DNA from: Actinomycetales bacterium
GTDB lineage: Bacteria > Actinomycetota > Actinomycetes > Actinomycetales > Dermatophilaceae
Length of the DNA stretch: 64,000 nucleotides
Direction: 5' to 3'
Assembly (NCBI GenBank): GCA_016710645.1
Contig: JADJVI010000027.1
Coordinates: 49,818-113,817 of the forward strand
The notes below the pieces were generated by a model. The model saw only the letters and a program-made list of their open reading frames with translations, was not told where the DNA came from and searched no databases. The position numbers and the translations under genes were made by a program. Below, one piece after another: positions 1-9,074 of this stretch (within the stretch, counting starts at the first letter, position 1; each line of letters starts with the position of its first letter).

Positions 1-1977
1 TCGACCCGTCCTCGGATCACCACCAAGGAGGTCGTCATCACGACCGCCAAGGCTGGTCAACCCGAGAACATCAACCTCACCCCTTACATCACCAACCCAT
101 TCGCTGACCTCGGTAAGCCGGTCACGATGGTGGGTAACCCATCGGTGGTCGTTGGCTCGGGGAGTGCCACGAAGGCCTCGGACACTGCTGTCGTCGTCAC
201 CCCGGCCACTGGCTTCCACGGGCAGCTCACCGTCATCTACAAGCTGGCCGACGCTACGGGCCAACCGGATCGCCAGGCCGAAGGACGGATCTCTCTCACG
301 GTTCGCGACCGACCGGAGCCACCTGTGGGTGTCAGCGCGGTGACCAGCGAGTCGCGCACGGCAACCGTCTCGTGGTCGGCCGGGCCCAACAATGGCGCCC
401 CGATCACCAAGTTCTCGGTGAGCTGGAGCGGAGGCAAGAAGGACTGCGGTGCGGTGACGACATGCACCATCACCGGACTGACGAACAACGTTGAATACAC
501 GTTCACGGTCGTCGCGACCAACGAGGTGGGTGATTCCGACCCCTCGGCCGCGTCCAACATGGTGCGTCCGGATGTCCGGCCCAACCCGCCGGCTGCGCCG
601 ACGGTGAAGTTCGGTGACAAGCAGATCGAGGTCACCTGGGTCACGCCATCCACCGAAGGCTCCCCGGTCGAAGGGTTTACCCTTGAGATCGACGGCCCAA
701 CGGGTGGGGTGACCCAGCAGAGGCTGGGCTTGGTCAACAGCTATGTCTGGACCGGGTTGACCAATGGTGCGTCCTACCGCTTCAGGGTCATGGCCCATTC
801 CAAGGCCGAGCAGCCGTCCGAGTTCTCCGGATATTCAGCGACGGAGATCCCCGCTGGCTTGCCGTTGAACCTCACCGCGCCCAAGGTGGTCAAGGACCCG
901 GTGAGCGTGCTGCCGCCAAGCGCGACGCTGAGTTGGGTCGTGCCGAATGGGAACGGCGACAACGCCATGACCTATGAGCTCCGACGCACGGGCAATGCCG
1001 TAGTGGTGTATACCGGCACGAGTCCCGGCACCCGTCTCACCCTCAACGTCGACACCAGTGACCAGACCTTCGAGTACCGCGCGAAGAACAAGGCTGGTTG
1101 GAGCGGCTGGTCGCCTGCGTCGACGGCAGTGCGGGGGTTCCAGACGCCCGGTGCCGTCGGGAGTGTCACGGCGGAAGCCACCGGAGTGAATAACCAGGTC
1201 AAGGTGACCTTCCCGCCGGCCAATGGCAACGGCGCCCGTCCCGAGGAAATGGTTTATGTGTGGACGGCTGCCGGGGGCAGTGGGATCGTTACTTCGGGTG
1301 GCACCATCACCTACGGCGGGCTCGCCAATGGCGCAAACCACTCCGTGAGCATTGCTGCTCGCTCGACGGTCAAGGGTGAGACTGTTACTGGTCCGGCGAC
1401 GGCGAGCAATGTCGTCATGCCGTTCGGTCCGCCTGGGGCCCCGCAGGTCTCGGCCAGCGGCGGCTACCAGCAGGTGACGGTCTCGTGGGGTAACGCCAAT
1501 GTGAGCAATGGGCGGAACGCGACCATCCAGATCAGCATCAACAATGGCGGCTGGGAGAACGTGGGCGGCGGCGGTGGATCCCGTGTCGTGGGCGTCGGTG
1601 CCGGCGGGGGGGTGTCCATCCGGGCTCGCGGCGTTTACGGAGCTGACGGTCTCAACCTCGTCGGAGCAGAAGCGTTTGCAGGAGCCAACGCTTGGCCGGA
1701 CTCGAGCTACAACGTGACACTTGGCGCCTCCGTCACTTTGACTTCGCCAGCGTTCTGCGCGAATGGTTGTTATTACCAGGACATCTATTTACGCAATTAT
1801 CGACCCAATAGCAATGTCTATTGCTTTGTGAATGGTGTAGGTACGGCTGATTGGTATGGCACGTTTACCGTTGACGGTGCCGGAAATAGAGACGTCATCT
1901 CTGCGTCGGGCCCTCCCGGGAGGCTGCTGGCTGATGATGCGTCGTGGGTTGGCGTCGACTACTGCCGACAGCAATGA
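1..1977 (+). CDS. Fibronectin type III repeat protein (5' end outside window)
   Basis: The reading frame is open from base 1, so the ATG at 127 is internal and the true start lies upstream. The first ~105 residues look like a bacterial Ig/cadherin-like domain. Then come about five fibronectin type III-like modules, with recurrent VSW/VTW strands and NG turns, starting near RPEPP (~base 313). A C-terminal ~85-residue domain has four cysteines in the pattern CANGC...CFVNG...YC. No sorting signal or membrane helix is visible at the C-terminus, so any membrane or secretion signal must be in the missing N-terminus. In bifidobacteria fn3 genes of this kind sit with moxR, duf58, tgm, prpC and a Ser/Thr kinase (PFNA cluster), as here; an extracellular binding role is inferred. 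The last ~250 bases are noticeably richer in A/T than the rest. Confidence 0.85.
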   Translation, partial: STRPRITTKEVVITTAKAGQPENINLTPYITNPFADLGKPVTMVGNPSVVVGSGSATKASDTAVVVTPATGFHGQLTVIYKLADATGQPDRQAEGRISLTVRDRPEPPVGVSAVTSESRTATVSWSAGPNNGAPITKFSVSWSGGKKDCGAVTTCTITGLTNNVEYTFTVVATNEVGDSDPSAASNMVRPDVRPNPPAAPTVKFGDKQIEVTWVTPSTEGSPVEGFTLEIDGPTGGVTQQRLGLVNSYVWTGLTNGASYRFRVMAHSKAEQPSEFSGYSATEIPAGLPLNLTAPKVVKDPVSVLPPSATLSWVVPNGNGDNAMTYELRRTGNAVVVYTGTSPGTRLTLNVDTSDQTFEYRAKNKAGWSGWSPASTAVRGFQTPGAVGSVTAEATGVNNQVKVTFPPANGNGARPEEMVYVWTAAGGSGIVTSGGTITYGGLANGANHSVSIAARSTVKGETVTGPATASNVVMPFGPPGAPQVSASGGYQQVTVSWGNANVSNGRNATIQISINNGGWENVGGGGGSRVVGVGAGGGVSIRARGVYGADGLNLVGAEAFAGANAWPDSSYNVTLGASVTLTSPAFCANGCYYQDIYLRNYRPNSNVYCFVNGVGTADWYGTFTVDGAGNRDVISASGPPGRLLADDASWVGVDYCRQQ

Positions 1978-2001
1978 GCAAAGAGATCTAGGAGAAATTT
2001 C

Positions 2002-2976
2002 ATGACAGTCACTCCCGAGAACGCGGCCTGGTTCGCCGGCACTTTCGGCAAGCTCGTCGACAACGTCGGCCTGGCGCTGCTCGGCAAGGGTCCGGTCATC
2101 CGGCTGGCCCTGACGTGCATGCTCTCCGAAGGCCACCTCTTGCTCGAGGACGCCCCGGGCACCGGCAAGACCGCGCTCGCGCGGGCCTTGGCCGCGACCG
2201 TTCAGGGCACCCACAACCGGATTCAGTTCACGCCGGACTTGCTCCCGTCCGACATCACCGGCGTCACGATGTACGACCAGAACCGCGGCACGTGGGAGTT
2301 CCACCGTGGCCCGATCTTCGCGTCCATCGTCCTGGCCGATGAGATCAACCGGGCCAGCCCCAAGACTCAGTCGGCTCTCCTGGAGGTCATGGAGGAGTCC
2401 CACGTCACGGTTGACGGCACCCGCTATGACACTGGCCGGCCGTTCATGGTCGTGGCCACGCAGAACCCCATCGAGCAGGCCGGCACCTACCGGCTCCCCG
2501 AGGCGCAGCTCGACCGCTTCCTTATGAAGGCCAGCGTCGGCTACCCGGAGCGGTCCGCCATGATCCAGATCCTTGCCGGGGCATCCCACCCAGACCGCAC
2601 CAAGACCTTGCGCCCCATCATCGCGACCAGCGCGGTGGCCGACATGGCCGACATGATCGCCGAGAACTCTGTGGCCGAGTCCGTTCTGGATTACGTGCAC
2701 CGGCTGGCCGAGCACACCCGCGACAACGACGACACGATTCTGGGTGTGTCCACCCGTGGCGCGATCGGCATGGTGCGCGCCGCGAAGGTGTGGGCGGGTG
2801 CGCACGGCCGCAACTACGTCATCCCTGACGACGTCAAAGAGTTGGCGTCCACGGTATGGACCCACCGCATGGTCATGTCGCCCGATGCCGAGTTCTCCGG
2901 AGCCACGGCATCTCAGGTCATCGCGCGGGCTCTGGCGAGCATCGACGCGCCGGTCGTGAGGGGGGCGACAGCCTGA
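2002..2976 (+). CDS. MoxR-family AAA+ ATPase
   Basis: A 324-residue AAA+ protein of the MoxR class, the usual length. Walker A is APGTGKT (about residues 50-57) and Walker B is VLADEINRA (about 109-117). The sensor-1 region VVATQNPIEQAGTYRLPEAQ is characteristic of MoxR proteins. A ribosome-binding site AGGAGA lies nine bases before the ATG and only 24 bases separate it from the FnIII gene. MoxR ATPases act as chaperones or remodelers and typically pair with a DUF58 protein and a transglutaminase-like membrane protein, exactly the two genes that follow. The cytosolic assembly role is inferred from the family. Confidence 0.95.
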   Translation: MTVTPENAAWFAGTFGKLVDNVGLALLGKGPVIRLALTCMLSEGHLLLEDAPGTGKTALARALAATVQGTHNRIQFTPDLLPSDITGVTMYDQNRGTWEFHRGPIFASIVLADEINRASPKTQSALLEVMEESHVTVDGTRYDTGRPFMVVATQNPIEQAGTYRLPEAQLDRFLMKASVGYPERSAMIQILAGASHPDRTKTLRPIIATSAVADMADMIAENSVAESVLDYVHRLAEHTRDNDDTILGVSTRGAIGMVRAAKVWAGAHGRNYVIPDDVKELASTVWTHRMVMSPDAEFSGATASQVIARALASIDAPVVRGATA

Positions 2977-4430
2977 GCACTCAGACGCCCCCGGCCCCCG
3001 AGGTCACTCGGGGCTCGCGACACGCGAAGCCCTCGTCACGCCGTGGCCTTGGCGCGAAGCTTGCGCGACAGCGCGCTGCGCCAACGTCCGAGGCTGATCT
3101 TGGCCAAAGCCCCCCGCCTGGACCGGAGCAGCCCCCAGGTCGTGGATCTCGCCGATTGGCGCGTCGACGGCTCGCTCGCTCGCCACGGCTGTCCACTGCT
3201 GTGCTGCGCCGCAGTCCAGCCGTGACGGCCGTCGCACGCGCTGCTGGCTACCTTCGTCGCCAAGCCAACGGAGCCGCCAGACCCGTGCTTGAGGCGATCA
3301 ACCCGCTCGGGCGGGTTGTGGCCCTGATCGGGCTCCTCGCGCTCTGGGCAGGGATCTCGCGCGGTTGGCAGGAATTCCGAGTCATCGGGTGGCTGTGCGT
3401 CGGCGCCCTGGCGTTGGCCGCTGCCTGGACCATCGGACGAATGGCCTATTCGGCTCGGATCGAGCTGGCCAAGACCCGCGTCACCGTGGGCGACCGAGCT
3501 GTGGGGCGCGTCGTCGTCTCCAATGCGGGCGGTCGCACTCTTGTCCCGACCCGGTTCGACCTGCCGGTCGGAGCCAGCTCGGCGACCTTCACGGTCCCGG
3601 GGCTCGCCGCTGGAGTTGAACACGAAGAACTCTTCTCCATTCCGGCCCGCCGTCGCTCGGTGCTCGTTCTGGGCCCGGTGCGATCGGTCAAGGGCGACCC
3701 TCTCGGAATCCTGCAGCGGGTGAAACGCTGGAGCGACCCGGTCGAGTTGTTCATTCACCCCAGGGTGGTCGCTCTCAACGCCGCAAGCACCGGCTTTCTC
3801 CGGGATGTCGAAGGAGTCACCACGCAGAACCTGTCCTCCTCGGACGTGGCCTTCCACGCCCTGCGGGACTACGTGCCCGGGGACGACCGACGCAGCATTC
3901 ACTGGCGCACGACCGCCCGGATGGGCAAGCTCATGGTTCGGCAGTTCGAGGAGACTCAGCGCTCCCACCTCCTTCTGGTCTTGTCGCAGCGTTCAGAGGA
4001 CTACGCAGACCCCGAGGAGTTCGAGACCGCGATCTCCTGTGTAGCTTCGTTGGCCGCTCAAGCCCTGCGCGAGGAGCGCACGGTGAGTCTGTTCTGTCAT
4101 GACGGTTTGATCCCCTACCCGTCTGCGGTCGGCCTCTTTGACCAACTGTGCCGCATCGATATGCGGCCCATGACCGACTCCTTGAAGGCACTGGTCTCGG
4201 CCGCAGTCACCGCGGTGCCGCAGTCCTCGGTCATCGCTTTGGCCGCCGGAGCTGCCGTCAGCCCTGCGGACCTGCGCGTCGCGCACACGCAAATCCCCCT
4301 CGACGTCAAGTCCTTCGCCATCCGAGCTTGCGTCGGCACCGCGCCGGCCCGTCGCCATATCGGCTCGCTCGTCGTGCTCGACGTGGCCGACGTCGACGAA
4401 CTTGCCAAAGCCGTGAGGACGGTGCGCTGA
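2973..4430 (+). CDS. DUF58 domain membrane protein
   Basis: About 485 residues. An Arg/Pro-rich N-terminus of ~100 residues is followed by two hydrophobic segments (about residues 112-128 and 136-152). The DUF58 core carries the signature GDDRRSIHWRTTA near residue 302. No ATG or GTG gives a good start; a CTG at 2973 overlaps the moxR stop as CTGA and is preceded at 8 bases by GAGGGGGG. I chose it, so the exact N-terminus is uncertain (the frame stays open upstream to 2856). DUF58 proteins resemble von Willebrand A-type scaffolds and are standard MoxR partners; no enzymatic role is established. The next gene overlaps by one base (TGATG). Confidence 0.9.
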   Translation: MSTQTPPAPEVTRGSRHAKPSSRRGLGAKLARQRAAPTSEADLGQSPPPGPEQPPGRGSRRLARRRLARSPRLSTAVLRRSPAVTAVARAAGYLRRQANGAARPVLEAINPLGRVVALIGLLALWAGISRGWQEFRVIGWLCVGALALAAAWTIGRMAYSARIELAKTRVTVGDRAVGRVVVSNAGGRTLVPTRFDLPVGASSATFTVPGLAAGVEHEELFSIPARRRSVLVLGPVRSVKGDPLGILQRVKRWSDPVELFIHPRVVALNAASTGFLRDVEGVTTQNLSSSDVAFHALRDYVPGDDRRSIHWRTTARMGKLMVRQFEETQRSHLLLVLSQRSEDYADPEEFETAISCVASLAAQALREERTVSLFCHDGLIPYPSAVGLFDQLCRIDMRPMTDSLKALVSAAVTAVPQSSVIALAAGAAVSPADLRVAHTQIPLDVKSFAIRACVGTAPARRHIGSLVVLDVADVDELAKAVRTVR

Positions 4431-6820
4431 TGTCCGCGACCACGCTCCCACCGGCGGCCGGCAACGCCAAGACCGCCCGTCTGCCGTCCGCCTGGGTGCT
4501 CGACGCGGCCACCATGCTCGCGCTGTTCGTTCCCGGCGTTCTGGCCTTCGGCCCGGTGTTCTCGGGCACGCCGGGGTTGGTGGCAGCGGGGGGTGGCGTC
4601 TTGCTCGGATGGGCCGTGGCTCTGCTGGGAGCCTGGCGGCGCTGGGGCTGGGCCGAGGTACTCGCGGTCGGCATCACGGCATACCTGGTGTTCGGTGGAG
4701 CACTGGCCCTGCCCCGGACGACCATCGCAGGGGTCCTCCCCACGTTGGAGACCGTGCAGAGGCTGCTGGTGCTCTCGGCTCACGCATGGCGCGACCTGCT
4801 CACGGTTAGCCTTCCGGCCAGCCTCTTCACGGGGCCTGCGGTCGTTCCCTACCTCAGCGGCATCATCACCGCCTGCATTGCCACATCGATCGCCGTGCGC
4901 AGCTGGCGACATATGTGGGCTCTAGCCCCCGCGGCGGTCTTCCTCGCGGTCGGGATCTTGTGGGGTACCCACATCGCACCGCTGGCCGTGGAACAAGGTG
5001 CGGCCTTCGGGGGTGTCGCGCTCGGCTGGTTGGCCTGGCGGGCGCGTCGCGCCCAGCGGGACGTCAGTGCGGACATTCTGGGGTTTCAGACCGAAACCCG
5101 TGCGCGGCGGCTTCCTGTTCTCAGCATGGCCGGCATGCTCGGTGCGGCGATGATCGTCGGGCTGGGCCTGACGGTGCTCGCCGGCCAGCCCAACCGTTTC
5201 GTGCTCCGTGACACGGTCGAGCCGCCGCTGGATCTGCGTCAGTTCGCGAGCCCGCTCACCGGGTTTCGCTACCTGGAACGCGACCAGCGCGACGAGGTCC
5301 TCATGACCGTGTCCGGGATGCCACACGGTGCGCGGCTGCGGCTGGCCACCGTCGACACCTACGACGGCGTGGTCTACAACGTCGAGCAGGCATCCTCGGC
5401 CTACCGACGCGTCGGGAGCACCATCGGGGAGGAGATCCAGCTGCCCGGGACACCCACCACTGTCGGCGTCACCGTCGCGAAGTATGCCGGTGTCTGGCTT
5501 CCCGGTAGTGGTGACTTGCGGGGGGTGCGCTTCTCGGGAAGCGCCGCCGAAGCGCTGAGCGACACGCTCTACTACAACCGAACCAGCGGCACGGCCGTGG
5601 TGACCGCAGGGGTCTCCGAGGGCACGGCATACGAGGTCGATGTCGTCCTGCCGGCTGTGGTCACCGATGCGGACCTGGACAATCGGGCCTTCGCGACGGT
5701 GGCTCTGCCGTCCAACAGCGGAGTCCCCGAAGCGGTAGGGGCCTCGGCAGCCGAGCTTGTCGGGGCCGCGGCGACGCCGCGCGACCAGGTGCGGACTCTC
5801 GCTGCGAAATTGCGCGAGGTCGGTTTCTTCTCCGACGGCAGCGACGGGCGTTCGCGGTCGGGGCACACCGCAGAGCGCATTACCGCGCTGCTCACCGCTC
5901 CGCAGATCGTCGGGGACGACGAGCAGTATGCCGTGGCGATGGCACTCATGGCTCGGCAACTCGGTGTCCCCGCGCGGGTGGTGATGGGGTTCTATCCCGA
6001 CGCCAATGCCGCAGCCTCGGGCGACTGGCAGGTCCGCGGTTCAGACGCACATGTGTGGGTCGAGGTCGCTTTCGATGGGGTGGGTTGGGTGGCTTTCGAT
6101 CCCACCCCGGACCGTTCCAAGACGCCGCAGACCGACGTACCGCAACCCCGACACGACCCCAAACCGCAGGTTCTCCCCCCGCCGGACCCGCCGGTCGACC
6201 GGAACAACGCGGCCAACGACATCGTCGATGACCAACGCAAACCTCCGGTCACCGATGAACCGGCATGGCGTCGGCTGATGCTCTTGACGGTAGTCGGGGT
6301 GGTGAGCTTGGCCGTCCTGCTCGGCCCGCTCGTGCTGATCGTTGCGCTCAAGCGCCGGCGCCGTGAACGCCGCAAGGAGAGCCCGGTCATGAGCGAGCGC
6401 TCAAGTGGCGGCTGGCTGGAGATCGTCGACCATGCGACCGACCTCGGCGCCAGGATCGATCCAACCCTCACCCGACGGGAGCTCTCCGGGCAATTCGAGG
6501 AGTCCTACCCGGGTGCCGGTGCCCTGGTCGTAGCGGAATTGGCTGATGCGGGGGTATTCGGCCCAGCCGAACCTGCGGAGGCGGACGTGGAGGCGATGTG
6601 GCGCGAGGTGGACGTCGTCCTTGGACGGATGGACACGTCGGTGTCGCGTCGACGACGGTTCCTCGCCCGGGTGTCCCCGCGGTCTTTGGGGCTGTCGCGG
6701 CAGGCGCTGTCCCGATCGCTGTCCTCGTGGCGGATCCCTGAGGGCGTCCGCGGCCGTGCCCACGTGATCACTCGTTCGCTTCGCACTCGCGTCGCCGGTA
6801 GGAAGAAGGACCACTTGTGA
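4430..6820 (+). CDS. Transglutaminase-like membrane protein, catalytic Cys apparently lost
   Basis: 796 residues from the ATG overlapping the DUF58 stop. The N-terminal ~255 residues contain six or seven hydrophobic helices (DUF3488/TgpA-like). An extracytoplasmic transglutaminase-like core follows (about residues 480-560), then a membrane helix near 617-640 and a ~155-residue cytoplasmic tail. In the core, the His motif SDAHVWVEV and the Asp motif FDPTP are present. The usual Cys motif (G-x-C-E-x-F/Y-A) instead reads GDDEQYA, with Asp where the nucleophilic Cys should be (~residue 496). This is the tgm member of PFNA-type clusters. It is probably a wall-binding or scaffold protein rather than an active transglutaminase (inference). 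Confidence 0.9.
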   Translation: MSATTLPPAAGNAKTARLPSAWVLDAATMLALFVPGVLAFGPVFSGTPGLVAAGGGVLLGWAVALLGAWRRWGWAEVLAVGITAYLVFGGALALPRTTIAGVLPTLETVQRLLVLSAHAWRDLLTVSLPASLFTGPAVVPYLSGIITACIATSIAVRSWRHMWALAPAAVFLAVGILWGTHIAPLAVEQGAAFGGVALGWLAWRARRAQRDVSADILGFQTETRARRLPVLSMAGMLGAAMIVGLGLTVLAGQPNRFVLRDTVEPPLDLRQFASPLTGFRYLERDQRDEVLMTVSGMPHGARLRLATVDTYDGVVYNVEQASSAYRRVGSTIGEEIQLPGTPTTVGVTVAKYAGVWLPGSGDLRGVRFSGSAAEALSDTLYYNRTSGTAVVTAGVSEGTAYEVDVVLPAVVTDADLDNRAFATVALPSNSGVPEAVGASAAELVGAAATPRDQVRTLAAKLREVGFFSDGSDGRSRSGHTAERITALLTAPQIVGDDEQYAVAMALMARQLGVPARVVMGFYPDANAAASGDWQVRGSDAHVWVEVAFDGVGWVAFDPTPDRSKTPQTDVPQPRHDPKPQVLPPPDPPVDRNNAANDIVDDQRKPPVTDEPAWRRLMLLTVVGVVSLAVLLGPLVLIVALKRRRRERRKESPVMSERSSGGWLEIVDHATDLGARIDPTLTRRELSGQFEESYPGAGALVVAELADAGVFGPAEPAEADVEAMWREVDVVLGRMDTSVSRRRRFLARVSPRSLGLSRQALSRSLSSWRIPEGVRGRAHVITRSLRTRVAGRKKDHL

Positions 6821-8205
6821 CCGAACAGCACTCTCCGGCAGCGTTGTCGCCGTTCGCTGACCAAGCGCAGAGTTACCCGGCCCTTGACGGGTGCGCGCCG
6901 GCCAGCCTTGGGCGTCGGGCCGCAGCTCGCCTCTTGGACGGGGTCTTCGGGACCGCCCTAGGGCTGGTGTGCTCGTTGCCCATGCTCACCGCGAAATCGG
7001 TGTCCGCGTTGGCGACGATGACGCTGCTGATGTACGCCGTCTCGGGAGTCGCCTGTGTGGTGGTCTACCTCTACTTCGGTCGCACCGGTTTCCTCCCTGG
7101 TGGGCGCATGCTCGGGGTTCGACAGGTGCGGGTGACCGACGGAAGCGCGCCCGGATGGGCCGGTCTGGGGAAGTACCTCTTGGTCTCGGTCGTCTCAGGG
7201 TTGACCCTCGGCCTCGGCTACCTCGTCACGATCGCCCTGATTCGTCGGCCGCTCAACCGTGGGTGGCACGACCGAGCCGTTGGGCTGGTCGTCCTCGACA
7301 TCCGGGCCGGTCGGGACCCCATGAGCAAGACGGTCACCGGGTCAGGGGATCGGCCTGAAGCCACGGAACGGCCCGCGGCTGTGGCAGGTTCGCCGGCAGT
7401 CATCGCGGTCGGCGGGTTTGCCCCAGCATCCGATCAAAGGGCCGCCTCCAACGTGGCTGAGCGCGCAGCGGTGGAGAACGACTTCACCCAGCTCGCGCCA
7501 TCGGCCCTCGGAGCACAGCCGGTGCGACCGGCGCCTGCCGCTCCACCCTCGTCCGTCGCGCCCCCGGTGGTGCCGATCGTGGGGGATGGCGACATGATCG
7601 TCGGCGTGCCGTGGCGTTCCGGTCATGGTTCGGGCGATACGCACGCTTCGGTGCCGGCGGTGCCGGCGGTGCCGGCGGTGCCGGCGGTGCCGGCGGTGCC
7701 GGTAGTGCCGGTAGTGCCGGTAGTGCCGGTAGTGCCGGTAGTGCCTGCCGTCGCGACAGCGCAGAGCGTGTCACCGACACCTGTCGTTTCGCCCGCGCCG
7801 TCCTTCGGTGACGACGAGGACGAGGGACACACGGTTGTCTCCACCGAAGGGCTAGGCCTCTCCGCGCTCCAGGCCCTGACCCTGGTGGGCGAGGACGGGG
7901 GGGTGATCCCTGCTGATCGGGTGGTCATCCTTGGACGCAACCCCGCAGCGACAGCGCCTTTCACCGACGCGCACCTGGTCAGCCTGGACGACCCGACGAT
8001 GTCAGTGTCCAAAACCCACGTGGTCATCGGTCCGGATTCCGACGGTGTGTGGGTGCAGGACCTCTACTCGACAAACGGCACCGCGGTGACGACTCCCGGT
8101 GGGGTCCGGACCGCCGTCCCAGCGGGCGGCCGGCTGGTCGTCCAGCCCGGGGCCACGATCCACGTTGGACGGCGTCCCTTCCGCGTGGTCAGGGCGGGTT
8201 CGTGA
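6817..8205 (+). CDS. RDD-family membrane protein with C-terminal FHA domain
   Basis: 462 residues starting at a GTG that overlaps the previous stop. The N-terminal RDD domain (about 25-165) begins RRAAARLLDGVFG and has three hydrophobic segments, with GRTGFLPGGRMLGVRQVRV and GWHDRAVGLVVLD. A long Ala/Pro/Val linker (about 170-335) contains the VPA/VPV repeat described separately. The C-terminal FHA domain (about 355-460) has the phosphothreonine-binding signatures GRN, SVSKTH and STNGT. It probably docks phosphorylated partners of the operon's kinase at the membrane (inference from FHA biology). Confidence 0.88.
   Translation: MTEQHSPAALSPFADQAQSYPALDGCAPASLGRRAAARLLDGVFGTALGLVCSLPMLTAKSVSALATMTLLMYAVSGVACVVVYLYFGRTGFLPGGRMLGVRQVRVTDGSAPGWAGLGKYLLVSVVSGLTLGLGYLVTIALIRRPLNRGWHDRAVGLVVLDIRAGRDPMSKTVTGSGDRPEATERPAAVAGSPAVIAVGGFAPASDQRAASNVAERAAVENDFTQLAPSALGAQPVRPAPAAPPSSVAPPVVPIVGDGDMIVGVPWRSGHGSGDTHASVPAVPAVPAVPAVPAVPVVPVVPVVPVVPVVPAVATAQSVSPTPVVSPAPSFGDDEDEGHTVVSTEGLGLSALQALTLVGEDGGVIPADRVVILGRNPAATAPFTDAHLVSLDDPTMSVSKTHVVIGPDSDGVWVQDLYSTNGTAVTTPGGVRTAVPAGGRLVVQPGATIHVGRRPFRVVRAGS
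7651..7740 (+). repeat. Nine-base coding tandem repeat (10 units)
   Basis: Five copies of GTGCCGGCG (Val-Pro-Ala) are followed without a break by five copies of GTGCCGGTA (Val-Pro-Val). They form an extended proline-rich linker in the RDD-FHA protein. The two homogeneous blocks suggest recent unit expansion by slippage, so copy number may vary between strains. Confidence 0.95.
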
Positions 8206-9074
8206 CTACTGCCGTGTTCCGGGTCGCCTGGGGTGCCGCGACCGACCGCGGTCGCAAGCGCGACCACAACGAGGATGCCCACCTCGCCTTGCCGCCCGTG
8301 TTCATGGTGGCCGACGGGATGGGTGGGCATCAGCGCGGGGACGCTGCCAGCGCCCGGGTGACCGAAGCCTTCGAGACGCTCTGTACCGACAGCACCCTCT
8401 CGTGGCTGACGTCGCAGCTGCTGCACGAGGCAGTACTCGTGGCTGTGGAACGGGTCAGAGCGATCCACACCGAAGGTGGTAGCGCACCGGGTTCGACCCT
8501 CGCTGGAGTAGGACTTGCCCTGCAAGGGGACAGCCCCTGTTGGCTGGTCTTCAACATCGGCGACAGCCGCACCTACCGGCTCGCGCGCGGTGTGCTCGAG
8601 CAGGTGAGCGTGGATCACTCCGAGGTGCAGGAACTCGTGGAGTCAGGGTCAATCGACAAGGAACAGGCGCGAACCCATGCACAGCGCAGTGTGATCACCA
8701 GAGCCCTGGGCGCGGGGCTGCAAGGCGACCCGGTCGTCGACCAGTGGCTGCTCCTGGCTGCCACTGGCGACCGGCTGCTGGTCTGCTCGGACGGGCTCAC
8801 CGGTGAGTTGTCGGATCCCTTCCTAGCGGCCACCCTCGCCAGCGTCGAGGATCCCCAGGCAGCGGCCGATGCATTGGTGACCGCCGCTGTGGAAGCAGGA
8901 GGCCGCGACAACGTCACCGCTGTTGTCGTCGATGCCGTTGAGGTCGTAGGGGGCCTGTCCGCTACCGGCCCGACACGGGACAGTGACGAGGACACCCTCG
9001 TGGAAGGCCTTGACCTTGAGGGCGACACCATCCCGGGTCAATTGGCTTTTCCGGAATCGAGTGATCTCGCATGA
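8202..9074 (+). CDS. prpC: PP2C-type Ser/Thr protein phosphatase
   Basis: 290 residues from a GTG overlapping the upstream stop. The PP2C metal-binding motifs are all visible: RDHNEDA near residue 25, VADGMGGH near 36, GDSRTYRL near 120, CSDGLTGEL near 195 and GGRDNVTAVV near 235. A ~45-residue acidic tail follows the catalytic domain. There is no membrane helix, so it is cytosolic. It is the expected counter-enzyme to the kinase encoded two genes downstream, and corresponds to PrpC of the bifidobacterial PFNA cluster. Confidence 0.95.
   Translation: MTTAVFRVAWGAATDRGRKRDHNEDAHLALPPVFMVADGMGGHQRGDAASARVTEAFETLCTDSTLSWLTSQLLHEAVLVAVERVRAIHTEGGSAPGSTLAGVGLALQGDSPCWLVFNIGDSRTYRLARGVLEQVSVDHSEVQELVESGSIDKEQARTHAQRSVITRALGAGLQGDPVVDQWLLLAATGDRLLVCSDGLTGELSDPFLAATLASVEDPQAAADALVTAAVEAGGRDNVTAVVVDAVEVVGGLSATGPTRDSDEDTLVEGLDLEGDTIPGQLAFPESSDLA

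Noticed and set aside
4148..4429. Longer N-terminus for the transglutaminase-like protein
   Set aside because: It would lie wholly within the DUF58 gene; the ATG at 4430 fits the stop/start overlap pattern of the operon.
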